From assembly GCA_009923755.1 (NCBI GenBank), contig RFSW01000003.1, positions 1 through 50,594 of the forward strand: a DNA stretch of 50,594 nucleotides, given 5' to 3'. How positions within the stretch are numbered: the stretch's first letter is position 1; every line of letters starts with the position of its first letter. The notes under the pieces are model-generated. The model was not told where the DNA came from. It did not search any database and saw nothing but the letters and a program-made list of their open reading frames with translations. The translations under genes were made by a program, and so were the position numbers. Of this stretch, positions 8,839-16,508 are shown one piece after another. This DNA comes from Betaproteobacteria bacterium (GTDB lineage Bacteria; Pseudomonadota; Gammaproteobacteria; Burkholderiales; UBA3065).

Positions 8839-10107
8839 TCATGGAGGAGCGCGTCTGGCCTGTTCGCTCAGCTCCGCAGTGATTGCCGAGAGCTCCACGA
8901 TCTGCCACTGCGCATTGAGCCGGACCGCGATCACCGGCACCGTCAGCGACGTCCGCCCATCAGCCGTCTGAGTCGGCGCAACGGGGACCTCGAACGACCC
9001 GCCCTCGAACGTCAGGGCACGAGCATCCGCGTCGAGGTTGAACGACACCGTGCGCGTGGTCACGTCGAACGCCAGCCGGCGCGCCGAGAACCGGGTGCAC
9101 GTCTGGCAGGTCAGCCTGAGATCCACAGCGCGGGGCATGTCCGCGTGCGCGATTTCGATCCTGATCCAGGCCTCCTTCTCGTCCTCGTCCTTGAGGCCGT
9201 CACAACTGTGCGCGCGATAGGTGGGACCCGACGCGATCGTGCTCTTGTCCGCCGTGCAGGCGAACCCGTGCTCCACCGGGGCGCCGCCGTGGCTCCAGTA
9301 GGTCGTCACATCGCCGTCACGGTCGGGACCACAGACACGGAAGGGACCACCCATGCGGCCCTCAGCCTCGCACGTGCGGATGGCCCGTACCTCTTCGGAA
9401 GAGCCTTTGAGCACGTTGGCACCCAAGACCTCACCGTCCTCGCTGAAGCTCACGAGGATCCGGCCCTCCTCTTCCGTTTGCGGCCACACTTTGCCGGAGT
9501 AGCCGAGGATCGATAGCGTCAGGAATCGTCTCTGCTCGGCACTGCCGAAGAAATCCACACTCTCGCAGCTCGATCTGACATTGACCTCGAGCTCGCGCGT
9601 ATCGCCGCGCCAGCGCGCGTTGGCGAAGGCTACCATCGGTTTGCCCTCGCGGGCCACCTTCTTGCACTTCACCTCGCCCGTGCGCCGGAACACGCCCTTC
9701 GGGCCGGCGAGGTAGATCGCGAACGCGCCGCGCGCGGACGTCCAGATGTCCTCCTGCGTCGTCCAGGTTCTGAAGAAGCCGACGACGCTCCCCTCCGCAT
9801 CGACGATCACGGAGCGCGCGATGACCTCGCCGCCGTCGACCTCGTCGATCACCACCTCGTCCCCGGATGTGAGGCGCGCGACGACCTCGACCTTGTCGCC
9901 GGCTTTCCACGCCGCAGGATCTTTTGTGCCCACGGCTCTGAGCGCAATCCGGACGGCGACGGGTTTGGTGTCAGCGGCAGCATAGTCCCGGGCCACCGCC
10001 TCGCGGTTCTTCTGCAGGGCGCTCCCGAGCTCAGCCGCCCGCAGCGCGAACGCGGGGCCGAGCAGACAGACGATAGCCGCCATGCAGCCGATGATCCGAC
10101 GCATCAT
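8839..10107 (-). CDS. Exported hypothetical protein
   Basis: MMRRIIGCMAAIVCLLGPAFALRAAELG signal peptide, then long coding ORF; AGGGGGATCAGGC before ATG. Confidence 0.8.
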   Translation of the reverse strand: MMRRIIGCMAAIVCLLGPAFALRAAELGSALQKNREAVARDYAAADTKPVAVRIALRAVGTKDPAAWKAGDKVEVVARLTSGDEVVIDEVDGGEVIARSVIVDAEGSVVGFFRTWTTQEDIWTSARGAFAIYLAGPKGVFRRTGEVKCKKVAREGKPMVAFANARWRGDTRELEVNVRSSCESVDFFGSAEQRRFLTLSILGYSGKVWPQTEEEGRILVSFSEDGEVLGANVLKGSSEEVRAIRTCEAEGRMGGPFRVCGPDRDGDVTTYWSHGGAPVEHGFACTADKSTIASGPTYRAHSCDGLKDEDEKEAWIRIEIAHADMPRAVDLRLTCQTCTRFSARRLAFDVTTRTVSFNLDADARALTFEGGSFEVPVAPTQTADGRTSLTVPVIAVRLNAQWQIVELSAITAELSEQARRAPP

Positions 10108-10218
10108 GCCTGATCCCCCTCTTGCTGCCTTTCGATGTCCCGCGGGCCTCAGTCGTCGGACTTGATCGCCGCTTCTCAGGCCCTGTCCCGCCGCAATTCG
10201 TTGTCGTGCCCGCAATCC

Positions 10219-10263
10219 TGGCTGTGTCTGGCCTGGCTGTGTCCGGCCTGGCTGTGTCCGGCG
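10219..10263. repeat. Three tandem copies of a 15-bp unit
   Basis: TGGCTGTGTCTGGCC / TGGCTGTGTCCGGCC / TGGCTGTGTCCGGCG. Confidence 0.9.
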
Positions 10264-10439
10264 TGACTTCGCTCACATCCTACCGTGCGCCTTCTCGCCT
10301 GTCGTGCCGCTCGTTTTCCGATACGGCCGCAGGTGCAACCACGCTCGCTGTTGGCTCACGGAGAGCGTCCCACACGCCCAGTCGCGCGCGTCCGACCGGC
10401 CCCTTCATGCCCGCCGTCCTGCCATCGCGCGCGGGACCT

Positions 10440-10600
10440 GCAAGGCCGCTCGCTTCGGGCCTTCAGCCCTGCAGCAGCGCGCCGCTAACGCGGTGCGGCC
10501 GAGCCGCAGCCTGTGCACGCCCCGCTTCTCCGCGAGTGGCCTTGGGACCGGCGTCAGGGGCCGCGATCGGCGCGGCTCCGCAATGAAAGGACGCCCACCC
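10440..10600 (+). promoter_or_regulatory. Leader F: GC-rich structured 5' leader of DUF6876-like gene
   Basis: GCTCGCTTC followed by GGGC-cttca-GCCC and terminal hairpin GGGGCCGCG-atcgg-CGCGGCTCC (10557-10579). Confidence 0.5.
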
Positions 10601-10960
10601 ATGACCAAGACCCTCACCAAGACCGACCTCGCCCACTTCACCGGTACCGAGCAGATCTGGCGCCACAGCCTTGTCCGCCACATCGTCTATACCGACGGCG
10701 TGCAGCACGTGGCCGAAGCCGGCGAAGCCTACTGGCTGATCGACAAGGTCGCCTGCGCCCAGCTCGAGCCGCACATCCGGGCGCAAGAGTTCCAGCTCTG
10801 GACCCTGACCGTGAAGGACGATCTCTCGGCCACCCTCGTTTGCACCGATGGCAACGGCACCGAAATCGCGACGGAGACGATTAGCTACACGGACTTTCCG
10901 CTGCCGGAGCTGAAGCTCTACGTCACCAACAACACCATCCTGCTGCCGAGCGAGTATTGA
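10601..10960 (+). CDS. DUF6876-like small protein
   Basis: TKTDLAHFTGTEQIWRHSLVRHIVYTDGVQHVAEAGEAYWLIDKVA...YTDFPLPELKLYVTNNTILLPSEY. Confidence 0.8.
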   Translation: MTKTLTKTDLAHFTGTEQIWRHSLVRHIVYTDGVQHVAEAGEAYWLIDKVACAQLEPHIRAQEFQLWTLTVKDDLSATLVCTDGNGTEIATETISYTDFPLPELKLYVTNNTILLPSEY

Positions 10961-11115
10961 GGAGCATTCGGCGCCTGCGCCTCGTCCGGACCGCCGGGCG
11001 GGGCGCTCTGTCTTGTCCAAGCGCTCTCGACGCCACACCGGCGTTCTCCAGTTCTGGAAACCCCGCCGTTCGCACCCCCTCGCCGAGCCTGCGGACGTCG
11101 CCGTCGCGCCGCCGC

Positions 11116-11754
11116 TCAACGTCGTCGCGCGGCCGAAGCGGGCTGCACAAAAGAAGACTCTTTGAGGAAGTGGTTTGTGTCCGACACTTTTGTCCTATCC
11201 GGAATTCCCCCGGTTGCAGCCTCGTTGTGCGCAATCCAGTTCGACAACCATGTCAGCTGCCGGAAGCAGGGCAGCACTTTCTCGGCCAACTCGAGGATGA
11301 GACCGGTATAGAGACCATCCGCCCCGCAGCGCGGACGAGCCGCCACATAGCCGAAGCGCACCAGGTCCTGCAGCCATCGCCCGATCGTCCGCGTCGAGAC
11401 ACGCAAGCAATGGCCGAGCGTGGTCTTCGTCGTGTCCGTGCGACGGCCGTTTCCGGCGCGCGCCCTCAAGACGAGCAGCAACGAGACCGCGCCCCGCGCA
11501 AGACGTGGATCCCGCGCGGCCTCGGTCGTCATCGCACCGGCATACTGGATCGAGGCGCGCGGCGCAGTCCGCTGCCACCGCGAGGGCATGGCCGTCATGC
11601 CCGTCTCCAGCCGATGATAGAGCGTGGCACGCCGGGCCAGCGCGCGCTCGGCAGCGGCAAGATGATCGATGATCGATCCCATACCCCGACGCCGTCCAGC
11701 AGCGGGCTGCACACTCATGCGGTGCAACAGGTCCGGAAGATGAAGTGTTTGCAT
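11116..11754 (-). CDS. Winged-helix DNA-binding protein (function unknown)
   Basis: DTTKTTLGHCLRVSTRTIGRWLQDLVRFGYVAARPR HTH-like region; inverted repeat GGTTCC-tttcgtt-GGAACC (11760-11778) just upstream of the start. Confidence 0.6.
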   Translation of the reverse strand: MQTLHLPDLLHRMSVQPAAGRRRGMGSIIDHLAAAERALARRATLYHRLETGMTAMPSRWQRTAPRASIQYAGAMTTEAARDPRLARGAVSLLLVLRARAGNGRRTDTTKTTLGHCLRVSTRTIGRWLQDLVRFGYVAARPRCGADGLYTGLILELAEKVLPCFRQLTWLSNWIAHNEAATGGIPDRTKVSDTNHFLKESSFVQPASAARRR

Positions 11755-11846
11755 AATCAGGTTCCTTTCGTTGGAACCCGCGCGAAACCGGTCTTTTCAG
11801 GCAATAACAACCCGTGGCAAGAAATGACTTGCAACGTAGTCTGAGT

Positions 11847-11916
11847 TTTGAGACGATGGGTTTGCGAAACTTCATCTCAAAGACCAGGTATCAAAGGCCC
11901 GCTTCGGCGGGTTTTT
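11847..11916 (+). ncRNA. Candidate small RNA: hairpin followed by rho-independent terminator, no ORF
   Basis: Nested hairpin 11847-11881 (TTTGA...GATG-g-GTTT-gcg-AAAC-tt-CATC-TCAAA), then CCCGC-TTCG-GCGGG-TTTTTG (11898-11916). 5' end unknown. Confidence 0.5.
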
Positions 11917-12133
11917 GTTTGTCTACATGTTTCCTCACTCGGCCGACCAAGTGTCGGGCCATTGTTCAGCGTGCCGCATTCGCACAGCGAGAGCAACAGG
12001 AGCCTCCGTCGACACACGATCGCGTTCCAGGACCCGCGGCTCGCCGGGGCAGCGAGATCGTACGTGTCACGGCCGCTCACCCGCTCACAACACCGGTTTT
12101 CCACAGATGAACACGCCGGAATGCGCCCGACGA

Positions 12134-12150
12134 TTGACGTCATACGTCAA
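12134..12150. promoter_or_regulatory. Inverted repeat upstream of HigA-like gene (candidate operator)
   Basis: TTGACGT-cat-ACGTCAA, 55 bp before the ATG. Confidence 0.6.
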
Positions 12151-12205
12151 ATAGCGCGATGCCTAGCAGCTACCGCTCCGCTGCTGCGATCAGGAAACCC
12201 GCGCC

Positions 12206-12547
12206 ATGCCCCGCACGGTCGTCCCTCCCGGCAAAGTGCTGCACGACGAGCTCAAGGCCATCGGCGTCACACCGAGTGAGCTCGCGCGCCAGATCGCCGT
12301 GCCGGCCAATCGGATCAGTCAGATCATCAACGGCAAGCGCGCCATCACCGGCGACACCGCGCTGCGTCTCGCGCACTGGTTCGGAACCGCCCCAGATTAC
12401 TGGCTCGGACTGCAGACCACATTCGACCTGCAACAGGCCGAGCGCGCTGCGGGACGCGCCATACAGAACCTGCCCACCCGGCCGGCCAGTGCCGCGACCG
12501 TCCGTCTAACCCAGCCGACGCGGCTGATGCGCTGCGGGAGGGGATGA
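12206..12547 (+). CDS. HigA-family HTH antitoxin-like regulator
   Basis: VPPGKVLHDELKAIGVTPSELARQIAVPANRISQIINGKRAITGDTALRLAHWFGTAPDYWLGLQ; ATGA overlap with the downstream gene. Confidence 0.9.
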   Translation: MPRTVVPPGKVLHDELKAIGVTPSELARQIAVPANRISQIINGKRAITGDTALRLAHWFGTAPDYWLGLQTTFDLQQAERAAGRAIQNLPTRPASAATVRLTQPTRLMRCGRG

Positions 12548-15500
12548 TGCCGCCATCGTTTTTCGAGCAACCGGTCCTGAACTCTCCCTACCTCATGCCG
12601 ACGCGTCATCACGCGCTCGACAAGGACGGGCAACCCCTCGACGCGCCGCCGATCGATGGCCGCCGCCGCTCCGAGCTCATCACGCCGGTGCCGAAGCCGC
12701 GCAAGCAGCAACGCAAGGCTGGCGGTGATCAACAGAGCTTCGTCCTCGCCGACGCCCAGGGGCTCTCGAGCGCCGAGCAGGAATACAACCCCACCCCCAT
12801 CATCAACGAGATCCGCCAGCACATCGCCACCTGGCGCCAAATCCCCAACCCCGCCGACTGGGGCGTAACGCCCGCGACGGCCCAGCTGCTCAAGCACTGG
12901 CGCCATCACAACTTCCAGGGCGTGCGCCCGTTTTTCTGTCAGGTGGAAGCCGCCGAGACCGCCATCTGGCTGACCGAGGTGGCGCGGCGCGAGAAGCGGT
13001 ACCGCCACCTCTGGGCGCATGTCGAAGGCGCCAACAAGGACGCCAACCCCGAGCTGCTGCGCCTGGCCCTCAAGATGGCCACGGGCAGCGGCAAGACCAC
13101 GGTCATGGCCATGCTGATGGCCTGGCAGACCGTCAATGCCGTGCGCTCGCCGGGCAGCTCCCTCTTCACGCGCGGCTTCCTCATCATCGCCCCGGGCATC
13201 ACCATCCGCGACCGTCTCCGGGTGCTCCTGCCGCAAGACCCCGACAGCTACTACCGCTCCCGCGAGATCCTGCCGGCCGACATGCTGCCGGACATCGACA
13301 AGGCCAAGATCGTCATCACCAACTACCACGCCTTCAAGCGCCGCGAGACGATGGACGTGTCCAAGGTCGGCCGCGCGCTGCTGCAAGGCCGCGGCGAGCC
13401 CGTGGTCACGATCGAGAGCGAAGGCCAGATGCTGCAGCGGGCCTGCGGTGAGCTGCTCGCCATGAAAAACATCGTCGTCATCAACGACGAGGCGCACCAC
13501 TGCTACCGCGAGAAGGCCAACTCCGAGGAGGAAACCGAGCTCAGGGGCGAGGAGAAGGACGAGGCCAAGAAGAACAACGAGGCCGCACGCCTCTGGATCT
13601 CCGGCATCGAGGCCTTGAGCCGCAAGGTCGGCGTCCGCGCGGTCTACGACCTCTCCGCGACACCGTTTTTCCTGCGCGGCTCCGGCTATGCCGAAGGCAC
13701 GCTGTTTCCCTGGACCGTCAGCGACTTCTCGCTGATGGACGCCATCGAATGCGGCATCGTCAAGCTGCCGCGCGTCCCCGTCGCCGACAATCTTCCCGAA
13801 GGCGACATGCCGATCTTCCGCGACCTTTGGAAATACATTGGCAAGGACATGCCCAAGAAGGGCGCGGGCAAGTCCGGCCAGCTCGATCCGTTCGCGATCC
13901 CGGCCCAGCTGCAGACCGCCCTCTACGCCCTCTACGGCCACTACACCCAGACCTACGAGGCCTGGCAGCGCGCGGGTATCGCGGTGCCGCCGGTCTTCAT
14001 CGTCGTGTGCAACAATACCGCGACCTCGAAGCTCATCTACGAGTGGATCTCGGGCTTCGAGCGCGAAAGCGAGGACGGCGAGAAGGAGCAGTCGCACCTC
14101 GGCCATCTCGAGCTGTTCCGCAACTACGATCCTTACGGCAACCGCCTGCCGCGCCCGAACACGCTGCTGATCGACTCCGAGCAGCTGGAATCGGGCGATG
14201 CCCTCGATGCCGCCTTCCGCGAGATGGCCGGCCCCGAGATCGAGCAGTTCCGCCGCGAGCTGATCCAACGCGGCGGCGCGGGCTCGGTCTCGCCCGACAG
14301 CATCACCGACAGCGATCTCCTGCGCGAGGTCATGAACACCGTCGGCAAGCCCGGTCGGCTCGGCGAGCAGATCAGATGCGTGGTCTCGGTCTCGATGCTC
14401 ACCGAAGGCTGGGACACCAACACCGTCACGCACATTCTCGGCGTGCGCGCCTTCGGCACCCAGCTGCTCTGCGAGCAGGTCGTGGGCCGCGCGCTGCGCC
14501 GTCAGTCCTACGACCTCAACGACGACCAGATGTTCGACGTCGAATACGCCGACATCCTCGGCATTCCCTTCGATTTTGCGGCCAAGCCCGTGGTCGCGCC
14601 ACCGAAGCCGCCGAAGCCCGTCACGCGCGTACAGGCGGTCCGCGAGCGCGAGGCCTTGACCATCGCCTTCCCCCGCGTCGTGGGCTATCGCAAGGACCTG
14701 CCCGACGAGCGGATCTCCGCCGAGTTCGGCGACGACTCGCGGCTGTTGCTCACGCCAGATCTCGTCGGGCCAACGAGCGTGCTGCTCGAAGGCATCGTCG
14801 GCCAAGGTACAAACATCGGCCCCGAGGTCCTCAAGGACATGCGCAAGAGCGAGATCACCTTCCATCTCGCCAAGCACCTGCTCTACACGCGCTTCCGCGA
14901 GCCGGGACAGCCGCCGCCGATGCACCTCTTCGGCCAGATCAAGAGCATCACCCGCCGGTGGCTCGACGAGCACTACCTCGAATGCACGGGCAATACCTAC
15001 CCGGCCATGGTCACGTATCTCGAGATCGCCGACAAAGCCGCCGAGCTGATCCATCTCGCCTGTCAGCGCCGCACCGGCTCGGATACGCGCATGAAGGCGA
15101 TGCTCGATGCCTACAATCCACGCGGCTCGACCACGGCCGTGAACTTCAACACGACCAAGAGCACGCTGTGGAAGACGTCGCCCGCGAAGTCCCACGTCAA
15201 TTACGTCGTGTGTGACAGCGATTGGGAGGCCGAGCTCGCGCGCGTCGTCGAAGCCCATCCGCGCGTCAAGGCCTACGTCAAGAACCAGGGCCTCCAGTTC
15301 GAGGTGCCGTACCGGGACGGCGCCATCCCCAAGCGGTATCTTCCCGACTTCATCGTCCAAATCGACGACGGGCATGACGATCCGCTGAACGTCGTCATCG
15401 AAACCAAAGGCTATCGCGGCCTCGACGCGCAGCTCAAGGCCGAGACGATGCAGAGTCTCTGGGTGCCCGGCGTCAACAACCTCGGCACCTTCGGACGATG

Positions 15501-15588
15501 GGCGTTCGCGGAGTTCCGCGACGTCTACGCGATCGAGACGGCCTTCGCCCGCCTCGTCGACGACGCAATCGGGAAGGTCTCGGCATGA
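12544..15588 (+). CDS. res: Type III restriction enzyme Res-like helicase/nuclease
   Basis: Walker A ATGSGKT, INDEAHHC, DLSATPFF, VVSVSMLTEGWDTNTVTHILGVRAFGTQLLCEQVVGRALRR. Confidence 0.9.
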   Translation: MMPPSFFEQPVLNSPYLMPTRHHALDKDGQPLDAPPIDGRRRSELITPVPKPRKQQRKAGGDQQSFVLADAQGLSSAEQEYNPTPIINEIRQHIATWRQIPNPADWGVTPATAQLLKHWRHHNFQGVRPFFCQVEAAETAIWLTEVARREKRYRHLWAHVEGANKDANPELLRLALKMATGSGKTTVMAMLMAWQTVNAVRSPGSSLFTRGFLIIAPGITIRDRLRVLLPQDPDSYYRSREILPADMLPDIDKAKIVITNYHAFKRRETMDVSKVGRALLQGRGEPVVTIESEGQMLQRACGELLAMKNIVVINDEAHHCYREKANSEEETELRGEEKDEAKKNNEAARLWISGIEALSRKVGVRAVYDLSATPFFLRGSGYAEGTLFPWTVSDFSLMDAIECGIVKLPRVPVADNLPEGDMPIFRDLWKYIGKDMPKKGAGKSGQLDPFAIPAQLQTALYALYGHYTQTYEAWQRAGIAVPPVFIVVCNNTATSKLIYEWISGFERESEDGEKEQSHLGHLELFRNYDPYGNRLPRPNTLLIDSEQLESGDALDAAFREMAGPEIEQFRRELIQRGGAGSVSPDSITDSDLLREVMNTVGKPGRLGEQIRCVVSVSMLTEGWDTNTVTHILGVRAFGTQLLCEQVVGRALRRQSYDLNDDQMFDVEYADILGIPFDFAAKPVVAPPKPPKPVTRVQAVREREALTIAFPRVVGYRKDLPDERISAEFGDDSRLLLTPDLVGPTSVLLEGIVGQGTNIGPEVLKDMRKSEITFHLAKHLLYTRFREPGQPPPMHLFGQIKSITRRWLDEHYLECTGNTYPAMVTYLEIADKAAELIHLACQRRTGSDTRMKAMLDAYNPRGSTTAVNFNTTKSTLWKTSPAKSHVNYVVCDSDWEAELARVVEAHPRVKAYVKNQGLQFEVPYRDGAIPKRYLPDFIVQIDDGHDDPLNVVIETKGYRGLDAQLKAETMQSLWVPGVNNLGTFGRWAFAEFRDVYAIETAFARLVDDAIGKVSA

Positions 15589-16508
15589 GCCAACCGGATC
15601 GCTTCGGGACGCTCGACGACGTTCCCCTCACCGACGCCTGGGCGCACGAGGCCCACGAGTTCACCCCGTGGCTCGCCCAGAACCTGAGCCGGCTTTCCGA
15701 CGCCCTCGGCATTCCGCTCGAGCTCACGGACACCGAGGTGGCCGTCGAAGCCTTCGCGGCCGATATCCTCGCGCGCAATCCGCAGGACGACACGGCCGTC
15801 CTGATCGAGAACCAGTTCAAGCCGAGTGATCATGGTCACCTCGGCCAGATCATGACCTATCTCGCAGGGCTCAACGCCTCGACTGTCGTGTGGATCGCGC
15901 CGAGCTTCCGCGAGCCGCATCTCTCGGCCATCCGTTGGCTGAACGAGAACACGCCCGAAAGCTTCGCGTTCTTCGCCGTCGCCTTGCGCGTCGTTCGTAT
16001 CGCAGATTCCCCGATGGTCCCCCTGTTCGACGTCGTGGAGCGGCCGAACGCCTGGGAGCGCCGCGTCCAGGAGACGAAGCGCGAGGCGCAAGCGCCGTCG
16101 GCCATCGGCGCGTTCCGGCGGAACTTCTGGGCCCACATGCTCCGCCGCCATCCCTCCGAAGGCGACCCCGCGAAGCCTTATGCGGCAAGCTCGAGGTGGC
16201 GCGAGCTCCCCGATCACAAGCTCGCCGTCGTGCAATACATCGCCCAATCCGGTCCCGGCATCTTCATCCGCTGCCCGCGAGGCGGGGACGACGAGGCGGC
16301 GGCCGAGCTGCTCGATCCCTACGAGCGGCAGCTCGAGGAACGGCTCGGTGTGCCGATCAACGCCACCAACCCACGCTATCTCTTCATCAAGCACCTGCGG
16401 CTCGATGCGACCAATCCCGGCAATTGGGATCACATCGCCGATTGGCTTCACGAGGAAGCCGATCGCTACGTGGCCGCGCTGACCGACGTTCTGGGAGAGC
16501 CTGCATAA
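15585..16508 (+). CDS. DUF4268-like protein
   Basis: IENQFKPSDHGHLGQIMTYLAGLNASTVVWIAPSFREPHLSAIRWLNENT; ATGA overlap with res. Confidence 0.8.
   Translation: MSQPDRFGTLDDVPLTDAWAHEAHEFTPWLAQNLSRLSDALGIPLELTDTEVAVEAFAADILARNPQDDTAVLIENQFKPSDHGHLGQIMTYLAGLNASTVVWIAPSFREPHLSAIRWLNENTPESFAFFAVALRVVRIADSPMVPLFDVVERPNAWERRVQETKREAQAPSAIGAFRRNFWAHMLRRHPSEGDPAKPYAASSRWRELPDHKLAVVQYIAQSGPGIFIRCPRGGDDEAAAELLDPYERQLEERLGVPINATNPRYLFIKHLRLDATNPGNWDHIADWLHEEADRYVAALTDVLGEPA

Noticed and set aside
12397-15375. 992-aa ORF on the - strand opposite res
   Set aside because: Antisense open frame produced by high-GC codon usage of a clearly recognisable Res gene; Arg/Gly/Val-rich composition without domains.
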